Shown: positions 8,808-17,733 of the stretch, in pieces
How the letters are laid out: every line of letters begins with the position of its first letter
Numbering within the stretch: the stretch's first letter is position 1
From: Pseudoxanthomonas sp. 3HH-4
GTDB lineage: Bacteria > Pseudomonadota > Gammaproteobacteria > Xanthomonadales > Xanthomonadaceae
Length of the DNA stretch: 64,000 bases
Reading direction: 5' to 3'
NCBI RefSeq assembly: GCF_006716465.1
Contig: NZ_VFPB01000003.1
Span: forward strand, 1-64,000
Notes under the pieces: model-generated
Told to the model about the DNA's origin: nothing
Databases searched by the model: none
Seen by the model: only the letters and a program-made list of their open reading frames with translations
Program-made: the position numbers and the translations under genes

Positions 8808-11509
8808 TGAAGACCGTGAGCCGTCCCCTTCCTGCGTACCGGCGTGCCGGCCCCGGCCTGTGCGCGCTCGCGCTGTGTGTCTTCGCGCTGGTGGCGCGGC
8901 CCGGATGGGCGGCGGACGCAAAGCCCTGGCTCGATACGTCGCAGAGCTTCGAAGCACGCGCGGCCGCGCTGGTCGGGCAGATGACGCTGGAAGAAAAAGC
9001 GGCGCAGATGCAGAACGCCGCGCCTGCCATCGAGCGCCTGGGGGTGCCTGCCTACGACTGGTGGAATGAAGCGCTGCACGGCGTGGCGCGCGCGGGCCAG
9101 GCGACGGTGTTCCCGCAGGCCATCGGCCTGGCCGCGACCTTCGACGTGCCGCTGATGGGCGAAGTGGCCACCACCATCAGCGACGAGGCGCGCGCCAAGC
9201 ATCACCAGTTCGTGCGCGACGGCTCGCATGGCCGCTATCAAGGCCTCACTTTCTGGTCGCCGAACATCAACATCTTCCGCGATCCGCGCTGGGGTCGCGG
9301 CCAGGAAACTTACGGCGAGGATCCGTACCTGACCGCACGCATGGGGGTGGCGTTCGTACGCGGCCTGCAGGGCGACGACCCGGTCTATCGCAAGCTGGAC
9401 GCCACCGCCAAGCACTTTGCCGTACACAGCGGCCCCGAGGCCGACCGTCATCACTTCGATGCGCGCCCGAGCCAGCGCGATCTGTACGACACCTACCTGC
9501 CTGCCTTCGAGACACTGGTGAAGGAAGGCGACGTGGACGCGGTGATGGGCGCCTACAACCGCGTCTATGGCGAATCGGCCAGCGCCAGCCGTTTCCTGCT
9601 GCGCGACATCCTGCGTCGCGATTGGGGATTCAAGGGGTACGTGGTATCCGACTGCTGGGCCATCGTGGACATCTGGAAGAACCACAAGATCGTCGCCACC
9701 CGCGAGGAAGCCGCGGCGCTGGCGGTCAAGAACGGCACCGAACTGGAATGCGGCGAGGAATACGCCACGCAGCCCGCTGCGGTGCGACAGGGACTGATCA
9801 GCGAAGCCGAGATCGACGACGCGGTGACCCGGCTGTTCGCGGCGCGGATGCGGCTGGGCATGTTCGACCCGCCGGAGCGCGTGCGCTGGGCGCGCATTCC
9901 GTACTCGGTCAACCAGGCACCGGCGCACGATGCGCTGGCACTGAAAGCGGCGCAGGCATCGCTGGTCTTGCTGAAGAACGACGGTACGCTGCCATTGCCG
10001 CGCACCCTCAAGCGCATCGCGGTGATCGGCCCGACCGCCGACGACACCATGGCGCTGCTCGGCAACTACTACGGTACGCCGGCCGCGCCAGTGACCGTGC
10101 TGCAGGGCATCCGTGACGCCGCGAAGGGCATCGAGGTGACTTACGCGCGCGGCGTGGATCTGGTGGAAGGGCGAGACGACCCGGCGGCCACCCCGTTGAT
10201 CGAAGCGGCCTTCCTGCGGCCCGCGGACGGTTCCCCCGAGCGTGGCCTGCGCGGCGAGTACTTCCGCACGGCGGATCTGTCCGGTACGCCGGCACTGGTG
10301 CGCACCGATGCGCAGATCGGCTTCCGTTGGGATCGCGGTTCGCCGACCGACAACCTGCTGGCGCGCGGCGAGGCGGCGCCGGGGCAGGGCATTCCGAACG
10401 ACGGCTTCAGCATCCGCTGGAGCGGCCAGCTGCTGCCGCCGGTGTCCGGTCGCTACCGGATCGAGGCGGCCGCGGACGACGGCTACCGCCTGTACCTGGA
10501 CGGCAAGCGCGTGCTCGACCGCTGGACGAACAGCGACCGACTGCGCAGCGATGGCGTGGAATTGGATCTGCAGGCCGGGCGCGCCTACGACCTGCGCCTT
10601 GAGTATTACGACGCCGAGCGCGATGCCGGCGTGCGCTTGGCCTGGCGCATGCCGGGCGCGAAGCCGCCGTTCGAGGAAGCGCTCGACGTGGCACGCAGGG
10701 CGGATGTGGTGGTGTTCGTCGGTGGCCTGACCGGCGACGTGGAAGGCGAGGAGATGACGGTCAACTATCCCGGGTTCGCCGGGGGTGATCGCACCGACAT
10801 GCGCCTGCCGTCGCCGCAACGCGCATTGCTGGAAGCGCTGCATGCCACCGGCAAGCCGGTGGTGCTGGTGCTGACCGGCGGTTCCGCCCTCGCCGTGGAC
10901 TGGCCGCAGGCGAATCTGCCCGCGATCCTGATGAGCTGGTATCCCGGGCAGCGCGGCGGAACCGCCGTGGCGGATGCGCTGTTCGGCAACATCAATCCTG
11001 CTGGCCGCCTGCCGGTGACGTTCTACAAGGCCGACGAAACCATGCCCGCGTTCGACGACTACGCGATGGAGGGCCGGACATACCGGTACTTCCGCGGCAC
11101 GCCGCTGTACCCGTTCGGCCATGGTCTGTCCTACACGCGGTTCGACTACAGCGACCTGCAGCTGGACAAGCGTGTCGTCGCGCCCGATGGGCGCATGACG
11201 GTGCGGGTACAGGTGGCCAACACCGGCAGCCGTGCCGGCGAGGAGGTCGTGCAGCTGTACGTGCGGCCCTTGCAGGCCACGCCCGGCGCCGCGCTGCAGG
11301 AGCTGCGCGGTTTCCAGCGCATCCACCTGAAGCCAGGCGAGCGGCGCACGGTGTCGTTCGAGCTCGCGGCCGATACCGCCTTGCGTCGCTACGACGAAGC
11401 AAGCAGGGCCTACGCCGTGGCACCCGGGCGTTACGAGGTCCGGGTGGGCGCGTCCAGCGCCGACCTGCGCGCCAGCGGACAGTTCGACGTGCAGGCGGCC
11501 GGCCGATGA
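8804..11509 (+). CDS. GH3 beta-xylosidase/beta-glucosidase with inserted PA14 domain
   Basis: The 901-residue exported GH3 enzyme has a signal peptide ending near WAADA. Landmarks are the N-terminal TIM-barrel with KHFAVHSGPE, the nucleophile Asp in GYVVSDCWAI near residue 283, and the C-terminal domain beginning around LVLLKNDGTLPL. A PA14 domain (about residues 479-620: RGEYFRTADLSG through DGYRLYLDGKRV) is inserted in the second GH3 domain, as in many glycan-degrading GH3 proteins where it shapes the substrate pocket. An FnIII-like domain closes the protein (VQVANTGSRAGEEVVQLYVRP). The start overlaps the GH43 stop. It probably finishes xylo-oligosaccharides to xylose in the periplasm. Confidence 0.92.
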   Translation: MMKTVSRPLPAYRRAGPGLCALALCVFALVARPGWAADAKPWLDTSQSFEARAAALVGQMTLEEKAAQMQNAAPAIERLGVPAYDWWNEALHGVARAGQATVFPQAIGLAATFDVPLMGEVATTISDEARAKHHQFVRDGSHGRYQGLTFWSPNINIFRDPRWGRGQETYGEDPYLTARMGVAFVRGLQGDDPVYRKLDATAKHFAVHSGPEADRHHFDARPSQRDLYDTYLPAFETLVKEGDVDAVMGAYNRVYGESASASRFLLRDILRRDWGFKGYVVSDCWAIVDIWKNHKIVATREEAAALAVKNGTELECGEEYATQPAAVRQGLISEAEIDDAVTRLFAARMRLGMFDPPERVRWARIPYSVNQAPAHDALALKAAQASLVLLKNDGTLPLPRTLKRIAVIGPTADDTMALLGNYYGTPAAPVTVLQGIRDAAKGIEVTYARGVDLVEGRDDPAATPLIEAAFLRPADGSPERGLRGEYFRTADLSGTPALVRTDAQIGFRWDRGSPTDNLLARGEAAPGQGIPNDGFSIRWSGQLLPPVSGRYRIEAAADDGYRLYLDGKRVLDRWTNSDRLRSDGVELDLQAGRAYDLRLEYYDAERDAGVRLAWRMPGAKPPFEEALDVARRADVVVFVGGLTGDVEGEEMTVNYPGFAGGDRTDMRLPSPQRALLEALHATGKPVVLVLTGGSALAVDWPQANLPAILMSWYPGQRGGTAVADALFGNINPAGRLPVTFYKADETMPAFDDYAMEGRTYRYFRGTPLYPFGHGLSYTRFDYSDLQLDKRVVAPDGRMTVRVQVANTGSRAGEEVVQLYVRPLQATPGAALQELRGFQRIHLKPGERRTVSFELAADTALRRYDEASRAYAVAPGRYEVRVGASSADLRASGQFDVQAAGR

Positions 11510-11575
11510 CATCCCTTTCATCCTGTGCCCGCGACGCGGCACGTGCACGCCATCGAACACCTTCGGAAGAACCGC

Positions 11576-13060
11576 ATGTCCAGCCTTGAACAACCGTTGT
11601 CGGTCCGGGAGAAAGTGGGTTACAGCCTGGGCGACCTGGCGGCGAACCTGATCTTCCAGACGCTCATCACCTATCTCGCGTTCTTCTACACCGATGTCTA
11701 CCGGCTGCCACCGGCGACGGCGGCGACCATCATCTTCGTGGTGGGACTGCTGGGTGCGTTCGTATTCACGCCCGTCATCGGCATCCTCGCCGACCGCACG
11801 GCGACGCGCTGGGGCCGGTTCCGTCCGTGGATCCTGTGGACGGCGATCCCGTTCGGCGTGCTTTCGCTGCTGGCCTTCAGCACGCCTGATTTCAGCGAGC
11901 GGGGCAAGGTCGCGTATGCATTGCTGACCTACAGCTTGCTGGTGTTGGTCTACGCGGCCAACAACCTGCCGTACTCCGCACTGAGCGGTGTGCTGACCGG
12001 CAGCATGGCCCAGCGCAACAGCCTGTCGGCGTATCGCTTCGTGGCGGTGATGATCGCGCAGTTCATCATCCAGGTGCTGCTGATGCCGCTGGTGCTGATC
12101 CTCGGCGACGGCGACCGCGTGCAGGGTTTCGAACGCGTGATGACCGTCTTCGCCGTGGTGGGCACGGTGTTCTTCCTGATCACCTTCGCCACGACCCGCG
12201 AACGCATCGTGCCGACGAAGGCACAGTCCGGCGGAGTGATGCAGGATCTCGCTGATCTGGCACGCAACCGGCCCTGGCAGGTGATGCTGGCGCTGACCGT
12301 GCTCGTGTTCATCAACCTGGCGTTGAAGGGCGGCACGTACATCTACTACTTCCAGTACTACATGAGCGAAGCGTCCTTGGCGGCCTTTCTCGACAACTCG
12401 GGTTTCAACGGCTTCATCGCGGTACTGAACGCGGCGCTCACCGGCATGGGCCTGTCCGGCTTCACCTGGCCCGAAGATCCGGCCACCTCCACCTTCAGCC
12501 TGTTCAACGGCAGCGGGATCATCTGCATGATCCTCGGCATCGGCGTGTCGCGCCGGTTGGCCGACCGCTTCGGCAAGCGGGATGTGTTCGGCGGCGCGCT
12601 GCTCGTGTCGACGTTGTTCCTGCTTGCGTTCTACGCCTTTCCTCCCACGGCGGTGGCGTTGGCGTTCGGCGCGTTCATGCTACATGGCTTCTGCTACGGC
12701 ATCACCATTCCGCTGCTGTGGGCGATGATCGCCGATGTCGCGGACTACTCCGAGTGGAAGAACCACCGGCGCGCCACCGCCATCATCTTCTCCGCCATGT
12801 TGTGCGGCCTGAAGATCGGGCTCAGCGTCGGCGGCGCGCTGGTCGCCGGCATCCTGGCGCATTACGGCTACCAGGCCGGCGCTGCCGAGCAGTCCCCGGC
12901 CGTCGTCGACGGCATCCGCATGACCGTCAGCGTCTATTGCTCCATCCCCTTCCTGGTCGCGGTGGCGCTGCTCTTCATCTACCAGATAGACAAGCAGATG
13001 GAGACGCGTATCGAGCACGACCTCGCCCAGCGTCGCCGCGAAGCAGGCGCAGCCGCGTGA
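11576..13060 (+). CDS. GPH-family glycoside:cation symporter
   Basis: I chose the ATG at 11576 (MSSLEQPLSVREKVGYSLGDL), preceded by a GGAAG-like sequence. The upstream in-frame codons are not hydrophobic or conserved in type. The 494-residue membrane protein starts with the GPH signature REKVGYSLGDLAANL, has about 12 membrane segments, and carries LADRTATRWGRFRPW in the loop after TM2. GPH porters take up melibiose, glucuronides or xylosides with Na+ or H+. Between GH3 and GH43 genes, a xyloside or arabino-xylo-oligosaccharide is the likely cargo. It lies 66 bp after GH3 and 17 bp before GH43. Confidence 0.9.
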   Translation: MSSLEQPLSVREKVGYSLGDLAANLIFQTLITYLAFFYTDVYRLPPATAATIIFVVGLLGAFVFTPVIGILADRTATRWGRFRPWILWTAIPFGVLSLLAFSTPDFSERGKVAYALLTYSLLVLVYAANNLPYSALSGVLTGSMAQRNSLSAYRFVAVMIAQFIIQVLLMPLVLILGDGDRVQGFERVMTVFAVVGTVFFLITFATTRERIVPTKAQSGGVMQDLADLARNRPWQVMLALTVLVFINLALKGGTYIYYFQYYMSEASLAAFLDNSGFNGFIAVLNAALTGMGLSGFTWPEDPATSTFSLFNGSGIICMILGIGVSRRLADRFGKRDVFGGALLVSTLFLLAFYAFPPTAVALAFGAFMLHGFCYGITIPLLWAMIADVADYSEWKNHRRATAIIFSAMLCGLKIGLSVGGALVAGILAHYGYQAGAAEQSPAVVDGIRMTVSVYCSIPFLVAVALLFIYQIDKQMETRIEHDLAQRRREAGAAA

Positions 13061-13077
13061 CCCCTACCTCTGCAACC

Positions 13078-14115
13078 ATGAACGACACTTCCATCCACGA
13101 CGAAACCCAGCCCAGCGAAGCCGAGCTCGGACTACTGGCGGAACGCGCCATCTCCCAACCGCTGGTCACCCATATCTACACGGCCGATCCCTCCGCGCAT
13201 GTGTTCGAGGGGCGGCTCTACATCTATCCCTCGCACGACATCGACGGTGGCGGGGCGTTCGATGACGAAGGTGGCCACTTCGGCATGGAGGACTACCACG
13301 TGCTGCGGATGGACAGCCCGGACGGCGAGGCCATCGACTGCGGCATGGCATTGCATCTGCGCGACGTGCCGTGGGCCGACAAGCAGATGTGGGCACCCGA
13401 TGCCGCGTGTCGCGATGGCCGCTACTACCTCTATTTCCCCGCCAAGGACGGCGGCGGCCTGTTCCGCATCGGCGTGGCCGTCGCCGATCGACCGGAAGGC
13501 CCGTTCACTGCCGAGCCGGAGCCCATCGAGGGGGCGTACTCGATCGATCCGGCCGTCTTCGAGGACGACGACGGAACGCATTACCTGTACTTCGGCGGCA
13601 TCTGGGGCGGCCAGTTGCAGAAGTACCGCGACAACCGCTACGACATGGCGCACGAGGAACCGGTAGGCGATGCGCCCGCGCTGGGACCTCGCGTCGGCCG
13701 GTTGGACGCGGGCATGACCAGGCTGGCCGAAGCCACGCGCGAGATCGTGATCCTGGACGAACACGGGCAGCCGCTGCGCGCCGACGACCACGCGCGCCGG
13801 TTCTTCGAAGGTCCCTGGGTACACAAGTACGAAGGCCGGTACTACCTGTCGTACTCCACCGGCAACACGCATCTGCTGTGCTATGCCGTGGGCGATGATC
13901 CGTATGGCCCGTTCACCTACGGTGGCGTGATCCTGAAGCCCGTTGTCGGCTGGACCACCCACCACTCCATCTGTGCCTTCGATGGCCGGTGGTATCTGTT
14001 CTATCACGATGCCTTGATGTCGGGCGGCGTGACGCACCTGCGTTCCGTCAAGTGCACCGTGCTGTACCACGAAGCGGATGGGCGCATCCGCACCATCGAT
14101 CCCTATGGCGGCTGA
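13078..14115 (+). CDS. GH43 glycosidase, probably cytoplasmic
   Basis: The start at 13078 (MNDTSIHDETQPSEAELG) lies 17 bp after the symporter stop. Upstream in-frame sequence is inside the symporter and was rejected. The 345-residue single-domain protein has THIYTADPSAHVFEGRLY (catalytic Asp), SIDPAVFEDDDGTHYLYFGG (second Asp) and FFEGPWVHKYEGRYYLSYS (acid Glu). Unlike the other two GH43 proteins here it has no signal peptide. It is therefore expected to hydrolyse oligosaccharides delivered by the adjacent symporter in the cytoplasm, as a beta-xylosidase or arabinofuranosidase. Confidence 0.9.
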   Translation: MNDTSIHDETQPSEAELGLLAERAISQPLVTHIYTADPSAHVFEGRLYIYPSHDIDGGGAFDDEGGHFGMEDYHVLRMDSPDGEAIDCGMALHLRDVPWADKQMWAPDAACRDGRYYLYFPAKDGGGLFRIGVAVADRPEGPFTAEPEPIEGAYSIDPAVFEDDDGTHYLYFGGIWGGQLQKYRDNRYDMAHEEPVGDAPALGPRVGRLDAGMTRLAEATREIVILDEHGQPLRADDHARRFFEGPWVHKYEGRYYLSYSTGNTHLLCYAVGDDPYGPFTYGGVILKPVVGWTTHHSICAFDGRWYLFYHDALMSGGVTHLRSVKCTVLYHEADGRIRTIDPYGG

Positions 14116-14959
14116 CCGGCTTTCGCCTTGCGACGATGCGCTCGCACCGATGCCGGCCGGTCCGTTGCACTCGTTGCGCGCAGGTCGGCTGCAGGTCGCG
14201 CTGGCGCCGGACGCCGGTGGTCGCCTCGCGCAGATACGTTTCGACGGAATGGACTGGCTGGTGGGGCCTGACGACGGCTGGCCCGCGACCATCGCCTGGG
14301 GCTGCTATCCGATGGTGCCCTGGGCAGGACGTCTGCGCGGCGGGCGATTCGATCTCGACGGCATGGCCCATGCCTTGCCGGTCAACTTCGGCGGTCATGC
14401 GATCCATGGCATCGGATTCTCGCGGCCCTGGCAGATGGATGTGCTCGATGCGAACCGGGCAGAGATGTCGCTCGTGCTTCCGGAGGACGACTACTGGCCC
14501 TTCGGAGGCACCGCGACGCAATCGGTGCGCTTGGAGGGCGATCGGCTGTTCCTGCAACTCGCTGTGCAGGCGGGGACTCAGGCGATGCCCGCCGTGCTCG
14601 GTTGGCATCCGTGGTTCCGCAAACCCGATCGGCTGGTCTTCGAACCCACCGCCATGTATCCGCGCGACGCCGACGGTATCGCCACGCTGCCGCGCATACC
14701 GCCCAGCCCGGGCCCGTGGGACGACTGTTTCGTGGCGGGCGGCGAGATCGCCCTGCATCGGGCCGACCAGGTGTTGCAGCTGCGTGCCGACACCGATCAC
14801 TGGGTGGTGTACGACGGTGCCGCGCATTCGACCTGCGTCGAACCCCAGACCGGCCCACCCGATGGGTTCACGCTTGTGCCGCGCGTGTTGTCGCCGGGCC
14901 AGCGCCTGCACCTGGCATTCGAACTCGCTTGGCAGGCGGGTGCGGGGAGGGCGGCATGA
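14105..14959 (+). CDS. aldose 1-epimerase
   Basis: I chose the ATG at 14105, which overlaps the GH43 gene by 11 bases. An earlier in-frame ATG at 14078 would extend the overlap, and one at 14150 is also possible. The 284-residue product has the galactose-mutarotase-like fold: VNFGGHAIHGIGFSRPW (conserved His), GWHPWFRKPD, and CVEPQTGPPDGF (general-base Glu near the C-terminus). It interconverts alpha and beta anomers of aldoses, here probably xylose, arabinose or glucose released by the hydrolases. No signal peptide is seen. The stop overlaps the next ATG. Confidence 0.88.
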   Translation: MAADRLSPCDDALAPMPAGPLHSLRAGRLQVALAPDAGGRLAQIRFDGMDWLVGPDDGWPATIAWGCYPMVPWAGRLRGGRFDLDGMAHALPVNFGGHAIHGIGFSRPWQMDVLDANRAEMSLVLPEDDYWPFGGTATQSVRLEGDRLFLQLAVQAGTQAMPAVLGWHPWFRKPDRLVFEPTAMYPRDADGIATLPRIPPSPGPWDDCFVAGGEIALHRADQVLQLRADTDHWVVYDGAAHSTCVEPQTGPPDGFTLVPRVLSPGQRLHLAFELAWQAGAGRAA

Positions 14960-15369
14960 CGCCGCAGCTGCGATGGCTCTCTCGCATCAATCCGTTCGCA
15001 TGCGGTGTTGGCACCGATGTCGTCCGCTCTGTCGCGCTCGCGTTATTGACGTGGATGCTTGCCATCTCCGCGCATGCGCAGGGCGACGCGATGACCGCCA
15101 TTGCACCACCGCTGTTCCTCGCGATCGCGGCCGACGACGGTCTGTTCGCCGATGGTGGTTTCGGCCTGGTCGAAGGGTGGCGCGCCGCAAGGCGGCCGGT
15201 GGAATTCCATCTCTACGAACAGGGCGGCCACGGCTTCGGCATGTATCGCAAGCCGACGACGAGCACGGGCTGGTTCGATGCGTTCGCGAGCTGGATGGCG
15301 ATGCACGGCTGGCTGGCGCGGGTCGGGCAGAGGCGTGAACCCGGGACGGAGGAGGAAATGACGCGATGA
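14956..15369 (+). pseudogene. internally deleted alpha/beta-hydrolase esterase: signal peptide joined to C-terminal third
   Basis: This 137-codon frame starts at an ATGA overlap. It carries a hydrophobic leader (SVALALLTWMLAISAHAQG) and then jumps at once to PPLFLAIAADDGLFADG and HLYEQGGHGFGM. In acetyl-esterase/BD-FAE type hydrolases those motifs are the acidic residue and His of the triad, in the last third of a protein of about 300 residues. The middle, including the GxSxG nucleophile and oxyanion HGGG, is absent, so the product cannot be an active esterase. The frame is intact and flanked by overlapping genes, so the deletion was in frame (junction near 15090-15105) and keeps translation of the downstream GH43 coupled. 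Ancestral substrate is presumed to be acetylated or feruloylated xylan. Confidence 0.7.
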
Positions 15370-16379
15370 TGTTCCGTTGCTTGGCATGTGCATCGCTGTT
15401 GACGGTCCTGTTGCCGCTGCCGTTTGCATCGCGGGCGACCGGGGAGGGGACGCATGTCACCATGCCGCGGTCGAATCCGCTGATACGCGACAAGTTCACC
15501 GCCGATCCGGCGCCGCTCGTGGTCGGCGACCGTCTCTATCTTTACGTCGGGCACGACCAGGCGCAGCGCGACGAGATGTTCAACATGCGCGAGTGGCTGG
15601 TCTATTCGACCACGGACATGTCGACCTGGGTCGACCATGGCCCGATCATGAAGGTGGCCGACTTCGCTTGGGCCAAGGCGGACGCGTGGGCGTCGCAGGC
15701 CATCGAGAAGGACGGCCGGTTCTGGTTCTACGCAGCCGTCGAACATGACGACTCGCATCCAGGGAAGGCCATCGCCGTAGCGGTGGCCGACAGCCCGACG
15801 GGCCCCTTCGTCGATGCGAAGGGCGAAGCGTTGATCACCAACGAGATGACGCCCAAGGGCACGCACAGCTGGGAGGACATCGATCCGACGGTCTTCACCG
15901 ACGACGACGGCACCACCTGGATCGCGTGGGGCAATCGCCAGTGCTACATCGCGCGACTCAAGCCGAACATGATCGAGCTCGACGGCCCGATCACCGAAAT
16001 CACGCCACCGCATTTCGAAGAAGGCCCGTGGCTGCACAAGCGTGGCGACCTCTATTACCTCACGTACGCCTCGCTGGACCGTGCCACGCACCGCGATGAG
16101 AAGGTGTCCTATGCCACGGCGGCATCGCTGGCGGGCCCGTGGAAGTACCGCGGCGAACTGACGGGCTCCGGCAAGTACAGCTTCACGATCCATCCGGGCA
16201 TCGCCGAGTTCAAAGGCCGCTGGTACCTGTTCCTGCACAACGCCGCACTCGCCATCGGCGACCAGAACGGCGCGATCGGACGGCGCGCGGTCACGGTCGA
16301 ACACCTGCAGTACAACCCGGACGGGACGATGAAGCCGGTAGTGCAGACGGAGGCGGGGATATCGGTGGGGGCGCCGTAG
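15366..16379 (+). CDS. GH43 glycosidase, exported
   Basis: This 337-residue protein is the last gene of the xylan operon. Its start overlaps the preceding stop (ATGATG; the second ATG at 15369 is equally usable). A signal peptide (CLACASLLTVLLPLPFASRA) is followed by a single GH43 propeller: KFTADPAPLVVGDRLYLY (base Asp), DIDPTVFTDDDGTTW (second Asp) and HFEEGPWLHKRGDLYYLTY (acid Glu). The sequence type is common among arabinofuranosidase and xylosidase subfamilies. I cannot assign the substrate. It acts after export, probably in the periplasm. No intrinsic terminator with a T-run is visible after the stop. Confidence 0.9.
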   Translation: MMFRCLACASLLTVLLPLPFASRATGEGTHVTMPRSNPLIRDKFTADPAPLVVGDRLYLYVGHDQAQRDEMFNMREWLVYSTTDMSTWVDHGPIMKVADFAWAKADAWASQAIEKDGRFWFYAAVEHDDSHPGKAIAVAVADSPTGPFVDAKGEALITNEMTPKGTHSWEDIDPTVFTDDDGTTWIAWGNRQCYIARLKPNMIELDGPITEITPPHFEEGPWLHKRGDLYYLTYASLDRATHRDEKVSYATAASLAGPWKYRGELTGSGKYSFTIHPGIAEFKGRWYLFLHNAALAIGDQNGAIGRRAVTVEHLQYNPDGTMKPVVQTEAGISVGAP

Positions 16380-16637
16380 GGGTGCCGACAGGGGGTAGTG
16401 ATTAGGGATCGTTATCAGGGGTAGGGAAGGGCAGCTAGCGACCTGTTCCGTTGAGAAACTCGGTTCATGACCTCGGCTGCGGCATTGCCGGATCGTCAGG
16501 GCCTGAATCTTTCAGAGAAGGATGACTGGATTGAGGAGCGTAAGCGCCCTTGAACATCATATGGGCACCGCCGTCGAGCCATGTGCGGCAAGGTCCCGCC
16601 TCGGCTTTCACGGGAACAATGTGTTGAAGAACTACAG

Positions 16638-17035
16638 CTAGATCAGGGGCCTCAGCTCGTCCGCACACCACTACCGAAAGCCGGTCACTGTGGTGTTCTC
16701 GGATGTCCGGGTTTCGACCTTGTCGATGCCCGCGTTCTTGGCCGCGTACATGTCGGCCATGCCCTTGGCTACGGCATCTGACATCCCGAAGCCCAGGAAG
16801 CCGGCCTTGTGATCCTCGTACGAGATTTGCTGGTGGCGCACTGGCTTGCCCAACACATCAGACATGCTCCTGACTTTTCGCGGGGATGTTCGGTGGAACC
16901 ATCCGCGCCCTCGAACGCACGTTGGACGACCTCCAGCTCGCTGTGTGATCCCTCAATGACCTCGACATGAGCGCGCGTCCCCTCTGAAAGTCGTGAGGGA
17001 TCCCGCGCGATCACCCGCACCGGCTCGTTGGTCGG
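16638..17035 (-). pseudogene. NmrA-family NAD(P)-binding oxidoreductase, decayed
   Basis: Two pieces of one ancestral gene are on the minus strand. The 5' piece (about 17035 down to 16900) reads LPTNEPVRVIARDPSRL and HVEVIEGSHSELEVVQRAF, the strand-loop after the first NAD(P)-binding motif of NmrA-like proteins. The Rossmann start and the middle are missing. The 3' piece (16865-16638) reads SDVLGKPVRHQQISYEDHK and GMADMYAAKNAGIDK. At 16671-16673 a TAG interrupts the frame where homologues continue; reading through gives WCADELRPLI before the next stop at 16638. The gene therefore has a 5' truncation, an internal deletion with frame change, and a nonsense codon. The 5' edge coincides with IS3 transposase sequence. 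Confidence 0.7.
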
Positions 17036-17655
17036 CAGGAGTGGGCGTTGCTCAAGGCGCGCGGCTGGGGCGAGACTCGGAGCTGGCGCGTCTACACAGC
17101 GCTCAAGCTCAACCCGCTGCGCCGAACCAAGAAGCGCCTCCTCACCGCGCGCGACCGGCTGGAGATCCCGGCGGCCGCCAGCGATACGTGGTCGGAGGAC
17201 TTCATGGCCGGCGCACTGCGTCGGGCAGGCGCTTCCGGACCTTCAATGTCAACGACGACTTCAACCGCGAGTGCGTGAAGATCGAGATCGACACCAGCCT
17301 GCCGTTGGCAAGGGTCATCCGTGCTCTGGATGAACTGGTGGACGTTCGCGGCGCACCACGACACCTTCGCCTGGGCAACGGCCCCGAGTTCATCAGCATC
17401 GCCCTGCGGGACTGGGCCGGGCGGTACGGCGTGGAACTGGCGCACATCCAACCAGGAAAGTCGACACAGAATGCGCTTATCGAGCGCTTCAACCGCACGT
17501 ATCGAACCGAGGTTATGGATCGTTACGTTCTCACCAGCGCGCCCGAGATTCGCCGCATGACCGAAGACTGGCGCCACCGCTACAACCACCACCGCCCGCA
17601 TAGATCGTTGGCCCGTCCTTCGCCGGTCGCCTTCGCTCGGACACAATCCCGGTCA
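17036..17655 (+). pseudogene. IS3-family transposase (OrfB) remnant
   Basis: The sequence begins inside OrfB (WALLKARGWGETRSWRVY) and runs to RPHRSLARPSPVAFARTQ. Frame changes near 17217-17225: the first part (LKLNPLRRTKKRL, DTWSEDFMAGAL) is in one frame and the integrase core (FRTFNVNDDFNRECVKIEID onward) in another. Of the DDE triad, the first Asp (WSEDFM) and the Glu (ALIERFNRTYR) are present. The middle Asp is replaced by Gly (LGNGPEFIS instead of the usual DNGPE). No OrfA or terminal inverted repeats were recognised. This is a dead insertion-sequence fragment. Confidence 0.85.
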
Positions 17656-17733
17656 ACCTCTACTTCTGGGTGGCTCGAAGAAATGGAGATGCTTCACTCG
17701 TACTCCGATGCAGCTTCGCATCGCCAGGGGACA

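Noticed and set aside
8651-11593. 980-codon antisense open frame over the GH3 gene
   Set aside because: It lies wholly opposite a convincing GH3 enzyme, lacks domain features and a ribosome site. Long antisense frames are expected in such GC-rich codon usage.
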